NCBI GenBank assembly: GCA_900770925.1 | Contig: CAAGLY010000003.1 | Coordinates: forward strand, 1-38,803 | Reading direction: 5' to 3' | From: Bacilli bacterium | GTDB taxonomy: Bacteria > Bacillota_I > Bacilli_A > RFN20 > CAG-288 | Length of the DNA: 38,803 nt | In this document: one piece after another, positions 6,926 to 15,240 of the stretch | How positions within the stretch are numbered: position 1 is the stretch's first letter | Layout: each line of letters opens with the position of its first letter | Translations under genes and position numbers: made by a program | Notes under the pieces: generated by a model | What the model saw: only the letters and a program-made list of their open reading frames with translations | Database searches by the model: none | What the model was told of the DNA's origin: nothing

Positions 6926-8499
6926 TCAAGGATGTCTATCAGAAAACCGGGGAAACTTTCTACCGGCCAAAGAACGGCAAGGAAATCTCTAAAGATGTCA
7001 AAGGCTTCTTTAAGTTAAGCTGGCGGAAAGCAAACTTTGTCTATATCAACCTGTTCATCTTCCTTATCTATATTATCTGCGCTTTCTCTAACTTTAACTG
7101 GGCTAGGTGCACGAATATCCTATATTCCTCTGTCACGATCGGCATTACTGCCATAGGCAGGGCCTTAATTATCATCGGGGGAGATATCGATTTAAGTGCT
7201 GGATCCATCTTTGCCCTTGTTGCCGGTCTTAGTGCAAGGGTTTATAACTCCACTTATTCGGCAATGGGCAAGAATAGTGCCTTGGCTCTGATTATTACCC
7301 TGCTCTTTGCTGTTGTCTTTGGCTTCCTCCTTGGCGGAGTGAATGGATTCTTCGTCGGTTATCTTCACAGGCCTTCCTTTATTGTCACTTTAGCCACCAG
7401 GCTCGTCTACCGTTCCCTCATTGTTTACACTCTATCGGTCCAGGATGGCCATCCTTCTACCTTCCGTCTTGACGGATATGCCGGAAAAGGCGATACGCTT
7501 TATACGATGGGCAACCTCTCCTTCGCTTCCATCTCCTTAGTCGGTATTATCTTCATCCTTCTTGTCTTATTCTTCTATCTCTTAGCTACCAGAACAAAAT
7601 TCGGACGTAAGATCTATGCGGTCGGAAGTAACAGCAAGGCTGCCTCCTTAATCGGTATCCATGTTTCTTCTGTTAAGGCCCTTGTCTTTGCTATCGAAGG
7701 TCTGTTAATCGGATTTGCCGCTTTCCTACAGCTCGGTATCCGCGGAAATATCGATCCTTCGGCAGCCGGAAAGTCCTATGAACTCTATGCGATTGCTTCG
7801 AATGTCTTAGGCGGCATTTCGATGGCTGGCGGAAGCGGCAATATCTTAGGTGTCCTCTTTGGTGCGCTTGCTTTCCAGACAATCGATAAGATTATTGCTG
7901 CACTCCATCTTTCGCCTAACCTGAACGATACCATTAAAGGCATCATTCTCCTTATCGCTGTTGTCTTCCAGATTCTCCGGTTCTCTCCGGAAGGCTTCAA
8001 TCGTCTGCTTGTCCGTCTCCATCTCCGGTTTAATTCAGATCTGGATGTTGAATTAGAAGGCGAGAAGCAGAAGAAGCTCGATAAGATTGAAAAACAATAC
8101 AGGAAAAAGATTAAGGCAGTCAATAACGATTCGGGTAAGGATCCGGAGAGGATTAAGAAAGAGATCTTCGCTCTCCTTAAGGAACAGGATGATGAAAAGA
8201 AGACTGTCGGTGTTGTTTATGACCAGAAGATTCAGGAAGCAAAGAAAGCGATTGAAGAGCATAAGAAGCTAGAAGCAGCTAAGCTTGAAGAAAAGAAGAA
8301 GAAAGAATTACAGGCAAACGAAGCTGCTTATCAGGCTTCCAAAAACCGTCCTGTTAAAGAAACAAAGTCAAAAGAAGGAAAAAAGAACAGCGAAGAAAAA
8401 CGGGTTCTCTCCGATAAGGAAAAGTCAGCAGAGGAAAGAGAACAGCGGCTGAAACAGATTTTGCTCGATTATCAGGAACAGAAAACTGATTCTGATTAG
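6922..8499 (+). CDS. Ribose-type ABC importer permease with long charged C-terminal tail
   Basis: 525 residues. Residues 1-355 are a BPD_transp_2 permease like RbsC: about eight to ten membrane segments, the motif GGDIDLSAGSIFAL (87-99) and the ATPase-contact region YELYAIASNVLGGISMAGGSGN (286-307). Family members usually end near residue 330-350. Here about 168 extra residues (358-525) follow, dominated by Lys, Glu and Gln with heptad-like spacing, predicted cytoplasmic and coiled-coil. The ATG overlaps the ATPase stop (ATGA), so translation is coupled. The tail's function is unknown. Confidence 0.9.
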   Translation: MIKDVYQKTGETFYRPKNGKEISKDVKGFFKLSWRKANFVYINLFIFLIYIICAFSNFNWARCTNILYSSVTIGITAIGRALIIIGGDIDLSAGSIFALVAGLSARVYNSTYSAMGKNSALALIITLLFAVVFGFLLGGVNGFFVGYLHRPSFIVTLATRLVYRSLIVYTLSVQDGHPSTFRLDGYAGKGDTLYTMGNLSFASISLVGIIFILLVLFFYLLATRTKFGRKIYAVGSNSKAASLIGIHVSSVKALVFAIEGLLIGFAAFLQLGIRGNIDPSAAGKSYELYAIASNVLGGISMAGGSGNILGVLFGALAFQTIDKIIAALHLSPNLNDTIKGIILLIAVVFQILRFSPEGFNRLLVRLHLRFNSDLDVELEGEKQKKLDKIEKQYRKKIKAVNNDSGKDPERIKKEIFALLKEQDDEKKTVGVVYDQKIQEAKKAIEEHKKLEAAKLEEKKKKELQANEAAYQASKNRPVKETKSKEGKKNSEEKRVLSDKEKSAEEREQRLKQILLDYQEQKTDSD

Positions 8500-8515
8500 A
8501 ACTCCTTTTGTTGTT

Positions 8516-8541
8516 AGCCCCGCTAAAAAGCGGGGCTTTTT
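8516..8541 (+). terminator. Terminator of the sugar operon
   Basis: AGCCCCGCT (8516-8524), loop AAAA, AGCGGGGCT (8529-8537), then TTTT. It stands 17 bases after the permease stop and also separates the operon from the convergent LysR-type gene. Confidence 0.9.
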
Positions 8542-8555
8542 CAGTCCCGCTAGGT

Positions 8556-9455
8556 TTACGATCTGTTTTTCTTTGTCTCCTGGTAGGTCTTATAAATCAG
8601 CTGGAGAATGTTGCTGAAATCATTATTCTTGTTGTAGATGATATTGGTTTCCCGGATCATGGAGAGATTCTCAATCGGAAGTGCTTTAAGCTTGTCTTTC
8701 TCGATTTCATCTAAGCATGCGCTTCTGGCAAGGATAGAAATTCCGAGATTCTTTCTTACTAGGCTCTTGATTGTTGCGATGTTATCGATTTCCCTGATGA
8801 CATTAAAGTCATCTACGGATTCATTGATGGAAATCAAGGAAGAATCAAACTGCCTTCTTGTCGCCGAATCCTTCAGACGGAGAATCCTCTTTTCCTTTTT
8901 CAGATCCTTGATGGTGAGGATGGAATTCTTGGAAAGGGGATTAGACTTAGACAGAATACAGACAAGATAATCGGTATCCAGCAATAGGGAAGAGTACTTT
9001 TCCGGATTGGCCTTTTCGTCAATGATAGCGAGATCAATCTCGTAATTATCTAACTTATCATAAAGATTTTTAATTGTATCAGTAATAACCGTTATGTTCA
9101 TCTTATCGATTAGGGTCGAGACTTTTGCTAGGACAACCATCCTGATATTGCTCTCGCTAGTATGGGTAATACCGATCTTCAGGTTCGTCAGATGATGCTC
9201 ACTGTCTTTGACTTCCGTTGCCCTCTTATCATAAAGGCCGATGATTTTTTTTGCGTAATTAACAACGATTTTTCCCTCTTCTGTCAGAACTGCTTCTCCT
9301 TTTCCTCGGATAACGAGCTTGACACCGAGTTCCTGTTCAAGCAGATGGATATGATGAGAAACAGCCGGCTGAGTCCTTGACAGCTCTTCTGCTACCCGGG
9401 TGAAATTCCCTTTTTCGCTCAAAGCGACCAACGTGATTAGCTTTGTATCAATCAT
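8556..9455 (-). CDS. LysR-family transcriptional regulator
   Basis: 299 residues. The N-terminal winged helix-turn-helix (about 3-60) carries the family pattern: ALSEKGNFTRVAEELSRTQPAVSHHI is split by the usual turn, then LEQELGVKLVIR. A LysR substrate-binding domain occupies about 90-295. It is divergent from the antiporter/MgtC operon, the classic LysR arrangement, and a 15-base palindrome sits between the two promoters. A weak AGGA lies 8 bases before the ATG. The inducer is unknown; pH, sodium or a metabolite are guesses from the neighbour genes. Confidence 0.9.
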   Translation of the reverse strand: MIDTKLITLVALSEKGNFTRVAEELSRTQPAVSHHIHLLEQELGVKLVIRGKGEAVLTEEGKIVVNYAKKIIGLYDKRATEVKDSEHHLTNLKIGITHTSESNIRMVVLAKVSTLIDKMNITVITDTIKNLYDKLDNYEIDLAIIDEKANPEKYSSLLLDTDYLVCILSKSNPLSKNSILTIKDLKKEKRILRLKDSATRRQFDSSLISINESVDDFNVIREIDNIATIKSLVRKNLGISILARSACLDEIEKDKLKALPIENLSMIRETNIIYNKNNDFSNILQLIYKTYQETKKNRS

Positions 9456-9479
9456 TTCTATGTCCTATAAAGAAAGTTT

Positions 9480-9531
9480 ATCATAAATGTGAAAACAATA
9501 ATAGTCTATTATCAAATTGTAAGCGTATAGT
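9480..9531. promoter_or_regulatory. Divergent promoters with a LysR-type palindromic box
   Basis: The palindrome ATAATAG-T-CTATTAT (9498-9512) lies midway between the divergent genes. For the antiporter (+), the -10 is TATAGT (9526-9531) and the box covers its poor -35, a layout typical of activation by LysR regulators. For lysR (-), TATGAT (9480-9485) pairs with TAGACT at a 17-base spacer, and that -35 lies inside the box, which suits autorepression. The regulator-site link is inference from position. Confidence 0.6.
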
Positions 9532-9563
9532 GACATCGGTTCGAAAATCCTAGGAGGTACGTG

Positions 9564-11024
9564 ATGATCAATATTTATGAAAAGCTCGGAATAACATCCA
9601 ATGTGTCAATTTCAATTATTTCTATTGCTTTAAGGCTGTTCTGCGGTTTCTTAAGGACTCGTCTTACCAAGTTATTAAGATTACCGAATGTCACTGCCTA
9701 TATCATAGCCGGTATCATCATCGGACCTTTCTGTCTGAACCTTATTCCGGATAGTTTTGTCGAGGGGTCCTCCTTCTTAGCGGATATCGCCCTTGCCTTT
9801 ATTGCTTTCTCAACTGGTGAATTCTTCCGTATTGATATACTGAAGAAAAACGGATTGAAGGTGATTGTGATTACGGTCTTTGAGGCCTTAAGGGCATCCA
9901 TCCTTGTTTTCTTGGTCACTTTCCTTGCCCTTCATCTTGATCTTGCCTTCTCGATTGTCTTAGGTGCTTTAGCCGCTGCTACTGCTCCTGCTTCTACCTT
10001 AAGGACAATCAAACAGACCCATGCTCAGGGCGACTTCGTTGAAACCCTTCTCCAGGTTGTTGCTCTTGATGATGTTGTCGGACTTCTTGCCTATTCTGTC
10101 GCTGTCTCTATCGCTGTCGCCTCTATCTCCCATACTTTCAGCTTTGCAAGTATCAGGAAACCAATCGGACTTAATTTAGCTGCTCTTGTCTTAGGAGGCT
10201 TGTTTGGTCTATTAAGGCATTTTAGGAGGCCGAAGAAACGTTCGACGGATAACCGTCTGATTATCTCTATTGCGATTCTCTTTGCCTTCTGCGGACTCTG
10301 CTCTCTCTTTGATGTCTCTCCTCTTCTGGGCTGCAGGGCTAGGTCGACGGTCTATATCAATGTCACGAAGGATGATAAGCTCTTTAAACAGCTGAACTAC
10401 TTCACTCCTCCGATTCTTCTTCTTTTCTTTGTCCGTTCGGGTGTTTCCTTTGATTTAAAGGCGCTAGTCAGTGTGTCTTCTATCGGGAGCGTTCCGATTA
10501 TCGTTATCGGAATTGTCTATTTCTTTGTCCGTATTGCCGGAAAGTATTCCGGTGCTTACCTAGGCTGTCTCTGCGTAAAAAAGAAGAAGGAAGTCCGGAA
10601 CTATCTAGGACTTGCCCTTATCCCTCAGGCAGGCGTGGCTATCGGCCTTGCTGCCTTAGGCGCACGTACGATTGGAGGCGAAGAAGGAAAAGCACTGGAA
10701 ACGATTATCTTAGCTAGTTCAGTTCTCTATGAGCTGATTGGCCCTGCCTTATCGAAACTAGCCCTTTACCTGTCTCATTCCTATGGTGCGAAGAGCATAG
10801 AAGCTCAGCCTCAGAGGGCTGCTTCTGCTCCGGTTGACCCTGCTCTTGAAAAACAGCAGAAAGAAAGAGAAAAGATCGCTAGCCTGATACAGGAAATCAA
10901 GGAAATCCAGAAGGAACTTCCGGAACATGGCGACTATGTCAGGTCGGAGGAAGAGAAGGCGTTCCTTGAAGCAAGCGAAGAAGTCGGTTATTCAGATTAC
11001 TTTAACCATCGGTTCTTTAAATAA
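9564..11024 (+). CDS. Cation/proton antiporter (sodium/hydrogen exchanger family)
   Basis: 486 residues from the ATG at 9564; a GTG one codon earlier is too close (3 bases) to the AGGAGGT site. About a dozen membrane segments span residues 15-415, with the exchanger hallmarks LRLPNVTAYIIAGIIIGP near the N-terminus and VALDDVVGLLAYSV near residue 175, whose Asp pair (D169, D170) is the ion-binding site of CPA-type antiporters. A soluble tail (about 425-486) is rich in Glu and Lys. It likely exports Na+ or K+ for H+. An MgtC-like gene follows by 16 bases; a LysR regulator is divergent. Confidence 0.88.
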   Translation: MINIYEKLGITSNVSISIISIALRLFCGFLRTRLTKLLRLPNVTAYIIAGIIIGPFCLNLIPDSFVEGSSFLADIALAFIAFSTGEFFRIDILKKNGLKVIVITVFEALRASILVFLVTFLALHLDLAFSIVLGALAAATAPASTLRTIKQTHAQGDFVETLLQVVALDDVVGLLAYSVAVSIAVASISHTFSFASIRKPIGLNLAALVLGGLFGLLRHFRRPKKRSTDNRLIISIAILFAFCGLCSLFDVSPLLGCRARSTVYINVTKDDKLFKQLNYFTPPILLLFFVRSGVSFDLKALVSVSSIGSVPIIVIGIVYFFVRIAGKYSGAYLGCLCVKKKKEVRNYLGLALIPQAGVAIGLAALGARTIGGEEGKALETIILASSVLYELIGPALSKLALYLSHSYGAKSIEAQPQRAASAPVDPALEKQQKEREKIASLIQEIKEIQKELPEHGDYVRSEEEKAFLEASEEVGYSDYFNHRFFK

Positions 11025-11040
11025 ATAGGAGGAAATCAAG

Positions 11041-11748
11041 ATGAACGAATTTGTTTTAGACCCATTAGCAAAATTATTCGGAGAGTGGTCCCGGTCTCTG
11101 AATATCTATTCCTTCCTGCTCCGTATCGCTTTAGCCGTTATTTATGGCTTCGTTATCGGATTCGAGCGTAGCAGCAAGCGTCATTCTGCAGGCTTACGTA
11201 CCTTTTTGCTGATTACTCTTGCCGGATGTGCCGTCGGAAGGCTTGATATCGCTATCCATGACAATATCTATCTTCTCTCTGCCGCCGCTGTCTTAGGAGC
11301 AGTCATTGTCTCTGGCAACTCGATTCTCTTCTCTTCGAAAAAACAGATCAAGGGATTGACGACCTCGGTTGCACTCTGGCTCTGCTTAGTCCTCGGCTTA
11401 TTTGCCGGATTCGGCTTCTATCTCATCAGCTTAATTCTCTTCATCCTTCTTGTTGTCATTCTTGCTTTCTTCCCGCGTATCGAAGACTTCCTCAAGGACA
11501 AGTCCAATCACTTCGAAATCCACCTCGAGCTTAAGGATAAAGTCAAGCTTCAGGACTTTATCTTTACGCTCCGTAAGCTCAATCTTCAGATTGATGATAT
11601 CGAGCTGAATAATGCCTATCTCGGATCAGGGCTCAGTGTCTATACAATCTCCCTGACCAACAAGGAAGAGAAGAAACAGTCCCATAAGGAAATCCTACAG
11701 GCCCTCTCTACTCTCGAGTACGTCTCCTTCGTCGAAGAAATCAAGTAG
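11041..11748 (+). CDS. MgtC/SapB-family membrane protein
   Basis: 235 residues. The N-terminal 150 form about four to five membrane helices and contain the MgtC signature VIGFERSSKRHSAGLRTFLL (38-57; the conserved acidic E42 and AGLRT are present). The remainder (about 155-235) is a soluble, ACT-like domain. MgtC proteins are linked to growth at low Mg2+ and to pH or ATP-synthase control, but their reaction is not settled. The ribosome site AGGAGG is strong. Co-transcription with an antiporter suggests a shared role in ion or pH stress. Confidence 0.88.
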   Translation: MNEFVLDPLAKLFGEWSRSLNIYSFLLRIALAVIYGFVIGFERSSKRHSAGLRTFLLITLAGCAVGRLDIAIHDNIYLLSAAAVLGAVIVSGNSILFSSKKQIKGLTTSVALWLCLVLGLFAGFGFYLISLILFILLVVILAFFPRIEDFLKDKSNHFEIHLELKDKVKLQDFIFTLRKLNLQIDDIELNNAYLGSGLSVYTISLTNKEEKKQSHKEILQALSTLEYVSFVEEIK

Positions 11749-11756
11749 ATTACTCC

Positions 11757-11795
11757 ATCCCGTATCCTCCCTCCCGGATACGGGATCTTTTCTTT
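11757..11795 (+). terminator. Terminator of the antiporter/MgtC operon
   Basis: Perfect 11-base stem ATCCCGTATCC (11757-11767) with GGATACGGGAT (11776-11786), followed by CTTTTCTTTT. Confidence 0.9.
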
Positions 11796-11873
11796 TCCGG
11801 AAAGATTTCAGCGGTTATTCCTGCTCTGTTTTATGTGGAAGTCCTGTCTCTTTCTTTTTCCCTTTTCAAAAAG

Positions 11874-11902
11874 TGGAAAAAGGATAAAAATGAACGTATA
11901 AT
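11874..11902 (+). promoter_or_regulatory. Promoter of the dlt-type operon
   Basis: -35 TGGAAA (11874-11879, 4 of 6), 17-base spacer, perfect -10 TATAAT (11897-11902). Transcription would begin near 11909, only about 4 bases before the ATG at 11913. Confidence 0.65.
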
Positions 11903-11912
11903 TATAAAGTTA

Positions 11913-13370
11913 ATGGCTAATGAAATGATGAATAATGTTTATGAACTTTTTCTGCTCGCTTCCTCGGATAAAATTAGTTCCGGAAGAATCGCTTTTGCGG
12001 ATAAGGAAAAGGAGATTTCCTATCTAGAGGCAAAAGAGAGAATTGAATCTGTTGCGCTTTATCTGAAACGGAAGAATATTGTCCGCCAGCCAATCATTGT
12101 TCCGGTGGACCGCTCTGTTTCTGTTCCTCTTCTTTTCCTTGGTATTGCTGCTTCGAACAACTACTATGTCCCTCTTGCCGAGAACACACCGAAAGAGAGA
12201 CTTAAGGATATTATTGAAATTGGAGAGATCAAGTATACCTTCGGAAAAGAAGAAGGATTGATTTCTCTCTCCTTAGAGGATGCTTTAAAGGAACAGGCGT
12301 CAGAGGAAGAGAGGAATGAGCTAAAGAGAGACTATCATAAGAATAATCCTCTCTATCTCAGGTTCACTTCCGGTTCGACGGGAAAGCCGAAAGGTGTTCT
12401 CAAGTCTAACGGGAACGTCCTTGCTTTCGTGGAGAATTTCAAGGAAACTTTCCCGGAGATAAAAGAAGGACAGAAGATTGCTAATCAGACTCCTTTCTCT
12501 TTCGATGCCTCGGCAAAGGATATCTACCTGTCCATCGGACTGAAATCGACGCTTTATATTCCTCCGAAGGAAGTCTTCTCTCTTCCGAATAAATCAGTGG
12601 ACTACTTAAACGAAAAGAAAATCACCTGGATCAGGTGGGTGCCTTCTGCCCTTGTCCTGATTGCCCGTTTACGGGTGCTGAAGTTTGTTAAGCCCAGGTA
12701 TCTGAAGTATGTCTTCTTTATCGGAGAGGTGTTCCCGGTTAAGTACTTCAATGAGTGGTATACTGCTCTTCCGGATATCCGGTATGTCAACTGGTATGGA
12801 TCGACAGAAGTCTCCGGTGCCTGCCTTTATGCAAAGCTAGATCATTGCTATAAGGAAGAGGAACCTCTTCCTATCGGCAAACCTCTGAAGAATAACCATG
12901 TCTTCTTAAAGGACGGAGAAATCATCATCGAATCTGATCAGGTTGCCCTTGGCTATATCAAGGACAAGGAAAGAAACGATAAGACCTTCGTTAAGGAAGA
13001 CGGCAAGATCTATCTTCACACCGGCGATTTCGGACAGATTGATGACAGCGGAAATATTATCTTCCGTTCCCGGAGGGACTTCCAGATTAAGCATCTTGGC
13101 TATCGGATCGAGCTTCAGGATATCGAAGCACAGGTTAGGACCCTGTCTTACAGGGTTAACTGCTGCTGCCTCTATGTCAAAGAAAAGATTATCTTAGTGG
13201 CTGTCCTAAACCAGGAAGAGAAGAAGGGTGCTAGCGATATCCTTCAGGATCTCAAACCGATTCTCGCTAGCTATAGGAGGCCGAATCGGGTTGTTATCCT
13301 CGATCATCTTCCGTTGAATGCAAACGGAAAGGTGGACCGGGTATTGCTGAAACAGGAAAGGGAGAAATAA
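11913..13370 (+). CDS. dltA: D-alanine--D-alanyl carrier protein ligase (DltA-type)
   Basis: 485 residues from the ATG at 11913. An upstream in-frame ATG (11835) lies before the promoter; ATGs at 11925 and 11928 are alternatives. It is an adenylate-forming enzyme: P-loop FTSGSTGKPKG (151-161), YGSTEVSG (295-302), D372 in HTGDFG, the hinge near 386 and the catalytic Lys K473 in NANGKVDR. The substrate is inferred from the dlt context: it should activate D-alanine as the adenylate and load it on the carrier encoded by the next gene, whose ATG comes 1 base after the stop. Length fits DltA (about 500). Confidence 0.9.
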   Translation: MANEMMNNVYELFLLASSDKISSGRIAFADKEKEISYLEAKERIESVALYLKRKNIVRQPIIVPVDRSVSVPLLFLGIAASNNYYVPLAENTPKERLKDIIEIGEIKYTFGKEEGLISLSLEDALKEQASEEERNELKRDYHKNNPLYLRFTSGSTGKPKGVLKSNGNVLAFVENFKETFPEIKEGQKIANQTPFSFDASAKDIYLSIGLKSTLYIPPKEVFSLPNKSVDYLNEKKITWIRWVPSALVLIARLRVLKFVKPRYLKYVFFIGEVFPVKYFNEWYTALPDIRYVNWYGSTEVSGACLYAKLDHCYKEEEPLPIGKPLKNNHVFLKDGEIIIESDQVALGYIKDKERNDKTFVKEDGKIYLHTGDFGQIDDSGNIIFRSRRDFQIKHLGYRIELQDIEAQVRTLSYRVNCCCLYVKEKIILVAVLNQEEKKGASDILQDLKPILASYRRPNRVVILDHLPLNANGKVDRVLLKQEREK

Positions 13371-13371
13371 T

Positions 13372-13611
13372 ATGGAAGACACGCAGAAGAAGATCTTAGA
13401 TATCCTTAAGGAGAGGCATCCGGAAGTCGAGGATTTCCTTTCTATCAAGGAACTTGTCCATGGCGGAACGCTCAATTCCCTCGATATTGTCAGGCTAGTC
13501 GGAGAACTTTCCGATGCCTTTGATATCGAGATTCCTCCGTCTGAAATCAACTACGATAATTTCGATACGGTATACGGCCTGGTGAAAAGGGTAGAAAGAC
13601 TAGCGGACTAG
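13372..13611 (+). CDS. dltC: D-alanyl carrier protein (DltC-type)
   Basis: A 79-residue acidic acyl-carrier-like protein. S36 in GTLNSLDIV is the expected 4'-phosphopantetheine attachment site; the helices around it (KELVHGG and LVGELSDAFDIEIP) are typical of carrier proteins. It accepts D-alanine from DltA and presents it to the membrane acyltransferase. The ribosome site GGGAG lies in the end of dltA. In most Gram-positives dltC follows dltB; here it comes between dltA and the MBOAT gene. Confidence 0.9.
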   Translation: MEDTQKKILDILKERHPEVEDFLSIKELVHGGTLNSLDIVRLVGELSDAFDIEIPPSEINYDNFDTVYGLVKRVERLAD

Positions 13612-13612
13612 A

Positions 13613-15229
13613 ATGGAACTTCCGCGTTTTTCTTTTGCCGGATTCACCTCACTTTATTTTGTTCCGTTTTTTCTTCTGACTTTAGCTGCTTATTGGCTGA
13701 CTCCGAAGAAATACCGGTACATTTCTCTTCTTGTCTGCTCTCTTGCCTTCTATGGCAGGGTCAGCTGGAAGTCTCTTTTCTTTATTGCTGCATCGATTGT
13801 CTCAAGGTATTTCTTTGCCAGAGGAATCAGCAGTAACCAGAGGAAACAGAAAGCTTATATTCAAGCCCATAAGGGCGAAAGGACAAGGGAAGAGAAGAGA
13901 GCCTATAAGGATAAGCAGAAGAGAATCCGGAAGACATATCTTGTCTTAGGCATCCTTTTCAATATTCTGCTTCTTGCTGTCAGGAAGTATAGGGATTTCT
14001 TTATCTCGAATCTGAACGGCATCATCCATTGGTTCAATAAGGATGCGACTATCGATAGTCTTAATCTGTTCCTGCCTCTTGGCATTTCCTTCTATGTCTT
14101 CCAGGCTATCGGATATCTTGTCGATGTCTATTGGCAGAAGATTGAAGCGGAGAAGAACTTCCTCAAGTTTGCTCTTTTCCTCTGCTATTTCCCGAAAGTA
14201 AGGCAGGGACCGATTGTCCGCTATGAGCAGAGGAAGGATACTCTCTTTGGTGAACATGACTTTGATTATCAGGCCTTTACCGATGGCCTGAAACGTGCAC
14301 TTTACGGATATAGGAAAAAGCTGGTTATTGCTGATACGCTTCTTGGATTTATTAAATTCGGCTTCGGTAATCCGGCGGCACTATCCGGAGTAGAAGCACT
14401 GCTTATTGTCGTATTCTACTTCATTCAGGATTACTGCGATTTCTCAGGATACAGGGATATTGCTATTGGCTTATCTAACACCAGGGGAATCACTCTTCCG
14501 GAGAACTTCAATCATCCTTACTTTGCTATCGGCATCGATGATTACTGGAGAAGATGGCATTCGACCTTAGGAGACTGGTTCAAGGATTATATCTTCTATC
14601 CTCTCTCGGTTTCCCGTTTCTCCCTTAAGCTAGGCAAGCTGAGCAAGAAGTTCTTTAAGAACTTCGGAAAGAAAGTACCGGCTATCTTCGGACTTATCGT
14701 TGTCTGGTTCACTACCGGACTCTGGCATGGAGCAAGCTGGAACTATGTCCTCTGGGGACTTTACTATGGTGCCATCATTATCCTGTCTGTCTGTTTCCAG
14801 CCTCTGATCCAGAAATTCTATGAAAAGACTAAGTGCAAAGACAACGTCTTCTGGATTGTCTTCCAGCATATCCGGACTTTATTCCTTTTAGCTATCGGAA
14901 AGATCCTCTTCAGGGCACCGACTTTAAAAGATGCCTGGCTTCTCTTTGCAAAGTGCTTCACTTTCTCAGAGCACTATGTCGGGTTTACCAACCTGAACAA
15001 TCAGCTTGGCTATATCTCAAGGATTGCTGCCCTTGTTCCGACTCTTGCGGTCCTTATTATTGATCTGATACAGGAAATCAAGCCGAAGACCACATTCCTG
15101 CAAAAATTCGATTCCAAGCCTCTCGCCCTTCAGTGGTTTAGGCTGATCCTAAGGATTATCTGTGTTGTCTGGTTTGGTTTCTACGGTTCTGGATTACCCC
15201 ATTATGACTTCGGGTATATCCAGTTCTAG
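13613..15229 (+). CDS. dltB: MBOAT membrane O-acyltransferase (DltB/AlgI-like)
   Basis: 538 residues with about 11 membrane segments. The MBOAT core is clear: DDYWRRWHSTLGDWFKDYIF (309-328, H316) and TTGLWHGASWNYVLWG (367-382, with catalytic His H372). A basic cytoplasmic loop (75-107) is KRE-rich. It should take D-alanine from the carrier and pass it across the membrane for teichoic acid esterification. At 538 residues it is longer than usual DltB (about 400) and closer to alginate-acetylase AlgI in size and motifs, so O-acetylation is an alternative; the dltA/dltC neighbours favour D-alanine. The ATG is one base after the dltC stop, with no strong ribosome site. Confidence 0.85.
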   Translation: MELPRFSFAGFTSLYFVPFFLLTLAAYWLTPKKYRYISLLVCSLAFYGRVSWKSLFFIAASIVSRYFFARGISSNQRKQKAYIQAHKGERTREEKRAYKDKQKRIRKTYLVLGILFNILLLAVRKYRDFFISNLNGIIHWFNKDATIDSLNLFLPLGISFYVFQAIGYLVDVYWQKIEAEKNFLKFALFLCYFPKVRQGPIVRYEQRKDTLFGEHDFDYQAFTDGLKRALYGYRKKLVIADTLLGFIKFGFGNPAALSGVEALLIVVFYFIQDYCDFSGYRDIAIGLSNTRGITLPENFNHPYFAIGIDDYWRRWHSTLGDWFKDYIFYPLSVSRFSLKLGKLSKKFFKNFGKKVPAIFGLIVVWFTTGLWHGASWNYVLWGLYYGAIIILSVCFQPLIQKFYEKTKCKDNVFWIVFQHIRTLFLLAIGKILFRAPTLKDAWLLFAKCFTFSEHYVGFTNLNNQLGYISRIAALVPTLAVLIIDLIQEIKPKTTFLQKFDSKPLALQWFRLILRIICVVWFGFYGSGLPHYDFGYIQF

Positions 15230-15240
15230 GAGGTGAGAGA

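Noticed and set aside
11835..11912. Upstream start for dltA adding 26 residues
   Set aside because: It precedes the TATAAT promoter at 11897-11902, and the added residues do not resemble the DltA N-terminus.
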